Shown: one piece after another, positions 7,568-14,236 of the stretch
Layout: the number at the start of each line of letters is the position of its first letter
Position numbering within the stretch: position 1 is the stretch's first letter
Assembly (NCBI GenBank): GCA_937921035.1
Contig: CALEUL010000050.1
Coordinates: forward strand, 1-24,204
DNA from: an uncultured Porphyromonadaceae bacterium
GTDB lineage: Bacteria; Bacteroidota; Bacteroidia; Bacteroidales; Muribaculaceae
Reading direction: 5' to 3'
Length of the DNA: 24,204 bases
Program-made: the position numbers and the translations under genes
The notes under the pieces: generated by a model
What the model was told of the DNA's origin: nothing
Database searches by the model: none
What the model saw: the letters and a program-made list of their open reading frames with translations, nothing else

Positions 7568-8227
7568 GTGAAATCAGATAAATACATAATAAGCATTGAT
7601 AAGGAAGCGGTTTCTGCCATGCCAACTCTGGCGTATCCGGGAGAGATACTGGTTGTGGATACTGCCGAACTTGCCCATGCCGCGTTACGCGAACTTGCAA
7701 AAGCACCGATGGTGGGTTTCGATACGGAAACAAGACCTTCGTTCCGTAAGGGCTGTGTACACAAGGTGGCGCTTATGCAGATTTCTACAGGCGAACGGTG
7801 CTATCTGTTCAGACTCAATAAAATAGGAATATGTGCTGAGCTGAAGAACTTCCTCGAGAATCCCGATATACTGAAGATTGGCCTTTCCATACACGACGAT
7901 TTTAATGTTCTGCATCGTAGCGGAGATATTGAGCCTCAGGGCTTCGTCGACTTGCAGGAAATGGTCAAGCGTTTCGATATCACCGACATATCTTTGCAGA
8001 AAATATATGCGATCCTCTTTGGCGAGCGAATATCCAAAAGCCAGCGACTAACAAACTGGGAGGCTCCCGAGTTGTCGACAGCGCAACAGGTCTACGCCTC
8101 TATAGACGCATGGGCTTGTCTGGTGATTTACGAATATCTTAAATCGGGGCAATTCGATCCGTATCAGTCTCCCTACCGGCACCTGTATGTGCCGCCACAA
8201 CCACAACATCGTTCCGAAAAAGCATGA
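7568..8227 (+). CDS. DEDDy 3'-5' exonuclease domain protein (RNase D / WRN exonuclease-like)
   Basis: This 219-residue single-domain protein has the three exonuclease motifs that bind two catalytic metals: Exo I VGFDTET (Asp52, Glu54), Exo II GLSIHDDF (Asp110 or Asp111) and Exo III YASIDAW (Tyr176, Asp180), the DEDDy arrangement. It lacks the HRDC domain of true RNase D, so a role in RNA or DNA 3'-end trimming is likely but the substrate is open. The segment FGERISKSQRLTNWE is typical of the Bacteroidales family. The start is a GTG at 7568: an in-frame TAA lies three codons upstream (7556-7558), and the sequence before the first internal ATG (7619) resembles the N-terminus of relatives. The stop overlaps the next start (ATGA). 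Confidence 0.88.
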   Translation: MKSDKYIISIDKEAVSAMPTLAYPGEILVVDTAELAHAALRELAKAPMVGFDTETRPSFRKGCVHKVALMQISTGERCYLFRLNKIGICAELKNFLENPDILKIGLSIHDDFNVLHRSGDIEPQGFVDLQEMVKRFDITDISLQKIYAILFGERISKSQRLTNWEAPELSTAQQVYASIDAWACLVIYEYLKSGQFDPYQSPYRHLYVPPQPQHRSEKA

Positions 8228-8463
8228 AATTGAAACGTCATACAGTATTGCCGCTTGTTTTAGCCGTGTATCTTGCCGTAATGGCATATATCGGTTATCC
8301 TGAATATGCTGCCGGACACACTTCGGCGCTATATTATTTTGGAATTATCGGCATTACGGTTGTTATACTTATCGCCCTCCACTTCACCCTTAAAAAGCGC
8401 GACAGGCTAAGGCGTGAGCGCATGGAGGATATCGAACGCAATAATAATAACTCTAAACAATAA
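8224..8463 (+). CDS. Small two-helix membrane protein of unknown function
   Basis: A 79-residue protein with two predicted membrane helices, about residues 7-25 and 36-57, joined by a short loop, followed by a strongly charged tail (KKRDRLRRERMEDIE) and an asparagine-rich end (NNNNSKQ) encoded by a short AAT repeat. By the positive-inside rule both ends face the cytoplasm. The start overlaps the exonuclease stop by 4 nt and the stop is 5 nt before gpmI, so the gene is certainly within that unit and reads as a real, translationally coupled gene. I do not recognise a named family and assign no function. Confidence 0.8.
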   Translation: MKLKRHTVLPLVLAVYLAVMAYIGYPEYAAGHTSALYYFGIIGITVVILIALHFTLKKRDRLRRERMEDIERNNNNSKQ

Positions 8464-8468
8464 CAGAA

Positions 8469-9986
8469 ATGGCACATAAAGCACTTCTCATTATTCTGGA
8501 TGGCTGGGGCGTTGGCCCCCATTCACATTCCAATGCCATATACAGCACCCCTCATCCCTACTGGGACTATCTGGTAAAGACTTATCCCCACAGCGAACTG
8601 CAGGCATCCGGCGAATATGTCGGTCTGCCCGACGGCCAGATGGGCAACTCTGAGGTGGGACACCTCAACATCGGCGCAGGTCGCATTGTTTATCAGGACC
8701 TTGTAAAAATCAACAAGGCAATTTCCAGCGGCGCCATATACGATAACCCTGAAATCAAGAGTGCATTCGAGTATTGTGCGAAAACCGGTCAGGCAATGCA
8801 TTTCATGGGTCTTACCTCTACCGGCGGCGTGCACTCGTCGCTCGACCATCTTTTCGCTTTGTGCGACATTGCCAAGCACTATGGACTGCAGAAAGTATAC
8901 ATCCACTGCTTTATGGACGGTCGCGATACCGACCCCCGCAGTGGCATCACATATATCCGCGCTCTTGAGGAGCACTGTGCCAAATCGGCCGGCGTGATTG
9001 CATCGATTGTGGGTCGCTACTACGCTATGGACCGCGACCGCCGCTGGAATCGCGTCAAGGAAGCCTACGATCTGCTAATAGATGGAAAAGGCGAGCAGGC
9101 TACCGATATGGTTGCTGCCATGCAGCAGAGCTATGATAACGACGTTACCGACGAGTTTGTAAAACCCATCAACAACTCTACCGTAGACGGAACAATCAAG
9201 CCCGACGACTGCGTAATTTTCTTCAACTACCGCAACGACCGCGCTAAAGAGCTTACCGAAGTTCTTACACAGAAAGATATGCCGGAGGAAGGCATGCACA
9301 CAATCCCCGGTCTGCAGTACTACTGCATGACTCCCTACGATTCGTCTTTCAAGGGCGTGCACATCATCTTCAACAAGGAAGATGTGAACAATACCCTTGC
9401 CGAGTATCTTTCCAAGAACGACAAGAAGCAATTGCACATAGCCGAGACCGAAAAGTATGCTCACGTTACGTTCTTCCTCAATGGTGGCCGTGAGGCAGCT
9501 TTCGCCGGTGAAGACCGTGTGCTTGTTCCTTCGCCCAAGGTTGCCACATACGATCTGAAGCCCGAAATGAGCGCTCCAGAGGTGAAGGACAAACTGGTTG
9601 CCGCTATCGACACCGAAAAGTACGACTTTATCGTTGTAAATTATGCCAACGGCGATATGGTAGGGCACACCGGTATATATCCCGCAATCCAGAAGGCTAT
9701 CGAAACCCTCGACGTTTGCCTGCACGACACCGTTGAGGCAGCCAAGGCACACGGCTATGAGGTAATTATTATTGCCGACCACGGCAATGCCGACCATGCG
9801 GTGAATGCCGACGGTACGCCCAACACGGCGCACTCGCTCAACCCCGTTCCTTTTGTATACGTTACCGAGGACAAAAATGCCACCACAGAAAATGGTATCC
9901 TTGCCGACGTAGCACCTTCAATCCTTCATATAATGGGTCTTGAGCAGCCTGCCGAAATGACAGGGCACGACCTTATCAAGGACTGA
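8469..9986 (+). CDS. gpmI: 2,3-bisphosphoglycerate-independent phosphoglycerate mutase
   Basis: GpmI interconverts 3- and 2-phosphoglycerate in glycolysis and gluconeogenesis using two metal ions (Mn2+) and a phosphoserine intermediate. The 505-residue protein has the full family length and motifs: ILDGWG with metal ligand Asp11, the nucleophile Ser61 in GNSEVGHLNIGAGR, NYANGDMVGHTG and the metal site IADHGNADHA near the C-terminus. The coding sequence uses C-ending codons more than its neighbours, as expected of a highly expressed gene. It is last in the run with the exonuclease and the small membrane protein, and a strong hairpin lies 21 nt after its stop codon. Confidence 0.98.
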   Translation: MAHKALLIILDGWGVGPHSHSNAIYSTPHPYWDYLVKTYPHSELQASGEYVGLPDGQMGNSEVGHLNIGAGRIVYQDLVKINKAISSGAIYDNPEIKSAFEYCAKTGQAMHFMGLTSTGGVHSSLDHLFALCDIAKHYGLQKVYIHCFMDGRDTDPRSGITYIRALEEHCAKSAGVIASIVGRYYAMDRDRRWNRVKEAYDLLIDGKGEQATDMVAAMQQSYDNDVTDEFVKPINNSTVDGTIKPDDCVIFFNYRNDRAKELTEVLTQKDMPEEGMHTIPGLQYYCMTPYDSSFKGVHIIFNKEDVNNTLAEYLSKNDKKQLHIAETEKYAHVTFFLNGGREAAFAGEDRVLVPSPKVATYDLKPEMSAPEVKDKLVAAIDTEKYDFIVVNYANGDMVGHTGIYPAIQKAIETLDVCLHDTVEAAKAHGYEVIIIADHGNADHAVNADGTPNTAHSLNPVPFVYVTEDKNATTENGILADVAPSILHIMGLEQPAEMTGHDLIKD

Positions 9987-10007
9987 TATCGCGCAGCAAT
10001 ATAAAAC

Positions 10008-10042
10008 GCGGGCCGTTCCATTCCGGAGCGGCCCGCTGTTTG
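10008..10042. terminator. Bidirectional intrinsic terminator between gpmI and the DJ-1 family gene
   Basis: A GC-rich stem, GCGGGCCGTTCC (10008-10019) with GGAGCGGCCCGC (10025-10036), is 12 bp with one G-T pair and a 5-nt loop. It is preceded by AAAA (10003-10006) and followed by TGTTTGT, so it can stop transcription from both convergent genes. Confidence 0.88.
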
Positions 10043-10056
10043 TCCGATGTGGATAA

Positions 10057-10629
10057 TCAGAAGTAAAAATTCGTTTTCTTGGGGTAGTATAGCATGCCGC
10101 TGCCTACTTCTTGCGCTATGTTTTCTCCAAGGGAGTTTGCTACGATAGCCAGAGCGAATCGCATTGCTGCGCTGGGACCGTTTGCGGTTATGAGGTTGTC
10201 GAGAGCGATAACCGGGGCATCGCGCATGATAGCGCCTTCGGCTGTGCATTTATCTTCGAATCCGGGGTAGCATGTTGCCTCACGTCCTTTAAGAAGGCCT
10301 AACGGAGCTAAAACGACTGCAGGAGCCGCGCAAATAGCGGCAATTTTGCCTTTGTGTATTTTCAGAAGGTCGCATAAGGCTTCGAAGGCTGCCAGATTGG
10401 TTGATCCTGGCATACCGCCGGGAAGAATAAGCCATTCGGAACCGTCGAAATCGGCTTCTTTGAAAGTTAGGTCGGTATCCACGGTTATACCGTGAGCGCC
10501 GGTTACTTTGTATTCGGATGTTATGGATACCGATTTGATATCCATGCCTGCACGCCGTAGGACATCTACAGCGGTAAGGGCTTCAATTTCCTCGAAGCCT
10601 TCGGCAAGGAAAATAAATGAACGATGCAT
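10057..10629 (-). CDS. DJ-1/PfpI family protein (YajL-like)
   Basis: A 190-residue cytoplasmic protein of the DJ-1/ThiJ/PfpI superfamily. The key residues are present: Glu16 in EGFEEIEA and the reactive Cys100 in the nucleophile elbow AAICAAPAVV, plus GGMPGS. Relatives have been described as glyoxalases, deglycases or redox-stress chaperones, and the role is disputed; YajL and human DJ-1 are the closest in length and motif. The ATG at 10629 is the natural start, since MHRSFIFLAEGFEE aligns with family N-termini. It is a single-gene unit, convergent with gpmI and divergent from apbE. I found no clear promoter match on this strand. Confidence 0.92.
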   Translation of the reverse strand: MHRSFIFLAEGFEEIEALTAVDVLRRAGMDIKSVSITSEYKVTGAHGITVDTDLTFKEADFDGSEWLILPGGMPGSTNLAAFEALCDLLKIHKGKIAAICAAPAVVLAPLGLLKGREATCYPGFEDKCTAEGAIMRDAPVIALDNLITANGPSAAMRFALAIVANSLGENIAQEVGSGMLYYPKKTNFYF

Positions 10630-10686
10630 GATAATTTAGTGTTAGTTAAAGATATTTGAAGATAAACACCTAATTGTGCCTGTTAG

Positions 10687-10718
10687 TTCGCAGAATAATG
10701 GGAAAATTGTTATCTTTG
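10687..10718 (+). promoter_or_regulatory. Promoter of the ApbE gene
   Basis: TTCG (10687-10690, one mismatch to TTTG), a 20-nt spacer and TATCTTTG (10711-10718, exact TAnnTTTG) lie 15 nt before the ATG at 10734. Spacing and sequence fit the Bacteroidota primary promoter. Confidence 0.6.
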
Positions 10719-10733
10719 TCTGGAAAATAATTT

Positions 10734-11720
10734 ATGGTGAAACGTAGTTTTTTTATTCTGCCGCTAATATCGGTACTATTTCTTACATTTGCAAGCTGTA
10801 GGGATAAATTTTTAACTGCAGACGGCACAACGTGGGGTACGACATATCATATTGTATATCGTGGCGATGCTGTGCTTGCCGATTCTATCGGTGCTGAACT
10901 GCGAAGCATCGACTCCGAACTGTCTCTGTTCAATCCCGAATCGACTGTAAGCGCGGTAAACGATTGCAGGACTGACAGCGTGGGTCCACGCTTTGCCGAG
11001 TTGATAGAACTAAGTAAGCGAGTGTGCAGCCTTTCGGATGGCGTTTATGATCCTACCGTAGGTCCGTTGTGCGAAATATGGGGGTTTGGAAAGTCTGATT
11101 ATAACGGAGAGCCTTCGGCTGAAGTGATTGCAGAAGCCCTTGCAACGGTCGGAATTATGGATTGTACTGTATCGTCGGAAGGTATTATAACCAAAAAGGC
11201 TCCCGGAACTAAATTCGATTTTTCATCAATTGCAAAGGGCTACGGCATCGATTGCATAGGACGCATGTTCGAGCGCAACGGCGTTTCCGATTATCTGATT
11301 GAGATAGGAGGCGAGGTATTGGTCAGCGGATCTAACGCGCAAGAGCGCCCTTGGCATATACAAATCGATTCGCCGGAAGGCGGCATGGGGCACTCTGCAC
11401 TCGAGATAAAAGAGCTTGGACCGCGTAGAAGCGCTATAGCCAGTTCCGGTAATTACCGCAATTTCCGAACCGACAGCACAGGCATACGTTTCGGGCACAC
11501 CATATCGCCGGTTACTGGTCGTCCGGCTGTTACGTCGGTCCTCTCGGCGAGTGTCTGTGCCGGCGACTGTGCACTTTCAGATGCTTTGGCTACGGCATGT
11601 ATCGCGTCCGGGAGCGTGTCGGCGGCGATGGATATTCTTCGCCGGGCCGGTGTCCCCGGGCTGATAGTATCTGTCGATTCCGCAGGAAATATGGTTGCGG
11701 AAAGAGCTGGTGATTTTTAG
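10734..11720 (+). CDS. apbE: FAD:protein FMN transferase lipoprotein (ApbE family)
   Basis: ApbE attaches FMN to a threonine of target proteins such as NqrB, NqrC or RnfG subunits, on the outer face of the inner membrane. The 328-residue protein starts with a lipoprotein signal (basic start, hydrophobic core, lipobox FASC, Cys22). Family motifs follow: ELSLFNPESTVS near the N-terminus, DGVYDPTVGPL, the DFSSIAKGYGID segment, HTISPVTGRP, and the metal-binding SDALATACIASG. It stands alone under its own promoter; no flavoprotein target gene is in the window, so it presumably serves Nqr or Rnf subunits encoded elsewhere. Confidence 0.94.
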   Translation: MVKRSFFILPLISVLFLTFASCRDKFLTADGTTWGTTYHIVYRGDAVLADSIGAELRSIDSELSLFNPESTVSAVNDCRTDSVGPRFAELIELSKRVCSLSDGVYDPTVGPLCEIWGFGKSDYNGEPSAEVIAEALATVGIMDCTVSSEGIITKKAPGTKFDFSSIAKGYGIDCIGRMFERNGVSDYLIEIGGEVLVSGSNAQERPWHIQIDSPEGGMGHSALEIKELGPRRSAIASSGNYRNFRTDSTGIRFGHTISPVTGRPAVTSVLSASVCAGDCALSDALATACIASGSVSAAMDILRRAGVPGLIVSVDSAGNMVAERAGDF

Positions 11721-11732
11721 TCCGGATGATGT

Positions 11733-11764
11733 AAAAAAAAGAAACGGTTGTCTCGCGACAACCG
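11733..11764. other. Perfect hairpin with flanking A-run
   Basis: CGGTTGTC (11745-11752), loop TCGC, and GACAACCG (11757-11764) form a perfect 8-bp stem. Eight As (11733-11740) precede it. Downstream on the plus strand there is no T-run (AATATCTTTAAC), so the terminator-like side is the minus strand, where the stem would be followed by TTTC and eight Ts. Both flanking genes are on the plus strand. It may still end the apbE transcript, or it may be a structured leader. Confidence 0.6.
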
Positions 11765-11791
11765 AATATCTTTAACCTTAAATCTAATACC

Positions 11792-11833
11792 ATGAAAAAA
11801 CACAGTGCAAAATCAGTAATTATGTATATGTAA
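11792..11833 (+). CDS. Possible 13-codon leader peptide or gene remnant
   Basis: ATG AAA AAA CAC begins a 13-residue ORF (MKKHSAKSVIMYM) that ends with TAA at 11831. It follows a leader (CTTTAACCTTAAATCTAATACC) that looks like those in front of real Bacteroidota genes, which is why I list it. It could be a leader peptide, the first codons of a gene that has decayed, or chance. No homology can be judged at this length. Confidence 0.2.
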   Translation: MKKHSAKSVIMYM

Positions 11834-11942
11834 CATTGAAGATTTCGAAAAGGTTTGCGTGAAATGGTGAATTAACATATTTTAGCATACCTTTTGATAA
11901 AAATATTGTAATTTAGTGGTCAGAAAAAGTAATTCATTGCAT

Positions 11943-11950
11943 TAAATTTG
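11943..11950 (+). promoter_or_regulatory. Probable -7 element for the two-component operon
   Basis: TAAATTTG is an exact TAnnTTTG match 53 nt before the response regulator ATG. No clear TTTG is at the expected upstream distance. The 10-bp palindrome GCTATATAGC (11971-11980) in the resulting leader could be an operator for autoregulation; this is inference. Confidence 0.45.
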
Positions 11951-12003
11951 AATAAACATAGTTAACTTACGCTATATAGCCCTGATCTAAAGTTCAAACC
12001 AAC

Positions 12004-12720
12004 ATGAGCGCCAAGATATTAGTCATTGATGATGAAGAAGCCCTGTGCGAGATTTTGAAGTTCAACCTTGAAAAGGAAGGTTATGAAGTTGATACCGCTT
12101 ACAGCGCTGAGGAGGCTTTGGATATGGATTTGGACAGCTATTCGTTGTTCGTAGTCGATATCATGATGGGTCAGATGAGTGGTTTCGATTTCGCCAAACA
12201 GCTACGCAACGTCAGCGCAACCGAGGAAAAGCCTATCCTATTCTGTTCCGCACTCTCCGACGAGGATGATGTGGTGAAAGGACTTAATATAGGAGCCGAC
12301 GATTATGTAACAAAGCCTTTTGTTATTGGCGAGGTTCTTGCCCGTGTCAAGGCCATTTTGCGCCGCAGCGGTATAACCGAAAAACGTATACGGCAGATAG
12401 AAAATGAAAGTTCGGACTATGAGGCGGATGTCGTATTCAAAGGCCTTCGTATCGACCGCAACGATAAGGAATGCTATCTTGACGGAGAGCAGGTAACACT
12501 TACGCGAACAGAGTTCGACATTCTTCTTTTCTTCCTCACACACCGCAACCGCATATATTCGCGCGAAGAAATCATAAAGAATGTATGGGGAGACAATATG
12601 GTCGTTACAGGCCGTACTATAGATACCAATATTACCCGATTACGTAAAAAATTAGGTACATACGACAAATATATTGTAACCCGCCAGGGTTTCGGATATG
12701 GGTTTAAGGAGAAGAATTAG
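12004..12720 (+). CDS. OmpR/PhoB-family response regulator
   Basis: A 238-residue DNA-binding response regulator. The receiver domain (1-120) has the acidic pocket Asp9/Asp10, phospho-acceptor Asp52 (FVVDIMMG), switch Ser82 and Lys104 (YVTKPF). The winged-helix output domain (about 140-238) includes LTRTEFDILLFFL and VTGRTIDTNITRLRKKLG, the PhoB/OmpR recognition helix region, ending in RQGFGYGF. It is activated by the kinase encoded next, whose gene starts inside its last codons (23-nt overlap). The target genes are unknown; the downstream genes are possible targets by position only. Confidence 0.95.
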   Translation: MSAKILVIDDEEALCEILKFNLEKEGYEVDTAYSAEEALDMDLDSYSLFVVDIMMGQMSGFDFAKQLRNVSATEEKPILFCSALSDEDDVVKGLNIGADDYVTKPFVIGEVLARVKAILRRSGITEKRIRQIENESSDYEADVVFKGLRIDRNDKECYLDGEQVTLTRTEFDILLFFLTHRNRIYSREEIIKNVWGDNMVVTGRTIDTNITRLRKKLGTYDKYIVTRQGFGYGFKEKN

Positions 12721-14158
12721 TTTCCAGTGGCAGTTGTTTATACCGCTCGTGGCTATGTTGTGGATTGCATTTTTTGTAATCTGCATCTGGCAGTACAACA
12801 CTGACCGCAATGCCCGAAAGGAGCAGATAAAGGACCAGCTGGCGCTTATTAACGCGCGAATAATTGATGCATACGACGAGGATTATAACGTGGAGAGTTT
12901 CCTCTCGTTCATCAGCCAGTATTATATCGATAATCCCATATACGACCGTCTGCGCATATCAATCTATCGCGACGACAAGCTGTTCAAATGCTACGGCGAG
13001 CCTATAGAACTTTCCAGAATCGGTGACAATACCGGACAGGGTCTTTTGGAGAATAAGGACAATTATTCTATAGGCGTTAACCCTAACAAATTTTTTTATT
13101 ACAAGTCGGATGTAAGTGGCGACGGCCATATTCAGGTTATAACGCTGTTGCCGTTTAACAACGATATATCCACGGCAATCGCACCGTCGCTTACATTTTT
13201 GTGGATATTTATAGTTATTGCACTTGCAATAACGTTGTTTGCATTTTTCTTTGCCCGATATTTCGGACGAAATATTTCCATTCTGCGTACCTTTGCCGAA
13301 CGTGCCGCCACCGATCCCAAATTCACTCCGCCGGTGGATTTCCCGCATGATGAGCTCGGCGATATCTCCAGGCAGATAATCCAGCTTTTTACGGAACGTT
13401 CGCAAGCTATGATACGCGAGCGAAAGGAGCATGAGATTGCTTTGCATGCCATAGAAGAAAAAGCCCGTTCCAAGCGGGAACTGACAAACAATGTCAATCA
13501 CGAATTGCGTACGCCTATAGGTGTTATCAAGGGGTATATCGATACAATTATTCAGAATCCCGAGATGGACGAGGCCTCGCGTATGCATTTCCTTAAGAAA
13601 GCTCAACAGCATGTGGATCGTCTTGTGAATCTTATCGCCGATATTTCCGCTATAACGCGCCTCGAGGAGGGCGGCGGTCTTATCAGCACCGAGGACATAG
13701 ATTACCACGATCTCGCATATACGATTGCAAGCGATGTGCGTGAATCCGGAGTTATCGAACCGATGATGTTCCGCTTCGATGTTCCGCTTGACTGCAAAAT
13801 CCGAGGCAACTACAATCTGCTGTCGGGTATGCTTATCAATTTGCTTAAAAATACACGTTCCTATTCCAAAGGCACTATCTGCGAACTCGTTATGGTGAAG
13901 GAAGACGATAATTTCTGTTACTTCGAATTCCGCGATAACGGAATTGGTGTGGCTTCAGAACATCTCCCTCATTTGTTCGATCGTTTCTTTACGGTAGATA
14001 CCGGCCGTTCTCGCAAAGCAAGCGGTACAGGACTCGGTCTGCCGATAGTGCAGAACACCGTTAAGGCGCATGGCGGTGAGATTGAGGCTTTCAACGGTGA
14101 ACTGGGAGGCCTCAGTATACGTTTCTCGTTACAGAAAGTGCGCCCCCGTAAGGTATAG
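12698..14158 (+). CDS. Membrane sensor histidine kinase
   Basis: A 486-residue inner-membrane kinase and partner of the preceding regulator. It has TM1 at about 13-31, a periplasmic sensor region of about 130 residues, TM2 at about 162-186, then a HAMP-like linker, a HisKA dimerisation helix with the phospho-acceptor His268 (NHELRTP) and a HATPase domain with N box Asn384 (NLLKNT), G1 box DNGIG (413-417), F box LFDRFF and G2 box GTGLGL (443-448). All motifs are intact. The sensor region has no recognisable domain, so the signal is unknown. The ATG at 12698 overlaps the regulator gene by 23 nt; the overlap includes AAGGAGAAG but this lies downstream of the ATG. Confidence 0.94.
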   Translation: MGLRRRISFQWQLFIPLVAMLWIAFFVICIWQYNTDRNARKEQIKDQLALINARIIDAYDEDYNVESFLSFISQYYIDNPIYDRLRISIYRDDKLFKCYGEPIELSRIGDNTGQGLLENKDNYSIGVNPNKFFYYKSDVSGDGHIQVITLLPFNNDISTAIAPSLTFLWIFIVIALAITLFAFFFARYFGRNISILRTFAERAATDPKFTPPVDFPHDELGDISRQIIQLFTERSQAMIRERKEHEIALHAIEEKARSKRELTNNVNHELRTPIGVIKGYIDTIIQNPEMDEASRMHFLKKAQQHVDRLVNLIADISAITRLEEGGGLISTEDIDYHDLAYTIASDVRESGVIEPMMFRFDVPLDCKIRGNYNLLSGMLINLLKNTRSYSKGTICELVMVKEDDNFCYFEFRDNGIGVASEHLPHLFDRFFTVDTGRSRKASGTGLGLPIVQNTVKAHGGEIEAFNGELGGLSIRFSLQKVRPRKV

Positions 14159-14236
14159 GCGGGATTACGCATCTCTTTGATTCACATTTGTTTTTTTATG
14201 GGTCTGTCAGGGCCTTTTGAACGACGGTTTACCAAT

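Larger units (their letters stand above)
11721..12003. other. Longest non-coding stretch, between apbE and the response regulator
   Basis: These 283 bases hold, in order, an A8 run and perfect hairpin, a 13-codon ORF preceded by an A/T-rich leader, an AT-rich stretch with no clear feature (11834-11940), a -7 element at 11943, and the palindromes GTTAAC (11961-11966) and GCTATATAGC (11971-11980) before the response regulator start. I see no longer ORF and no tRNA or other known RNA. Confidence 0.7.

Noticed and set aside
8440..8449. AAT trinucleotide repeat at the end of the small membrane protein gene
   Set aside because: Only three copies, in frame, and it merely encodes the Asn-rich tail; it cannot shift the frame.
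9075..9833. 252-residue open frame on the minus strand inside gpmI
   Set aside because: It is exactly opposite conserved GpmI codons and reads as a low-complexity mix of Val, Gly and Cys with no motif; it is a by-product of C-ending codons in gpmI.
10660..10671. AGATAAACACCT, also found at 13-24 in the first hairpin
   Set aside because: A 12-base match without the second arm and with a different context; two AT-rich intergenic sites could share it by chance.
12959..13708. 249-residue open frame on the minus strand inside the histidine kinase
   Set aside because: It covers the sensor and HisKA regions of an intact kinase; it has no recognisable domain or context.
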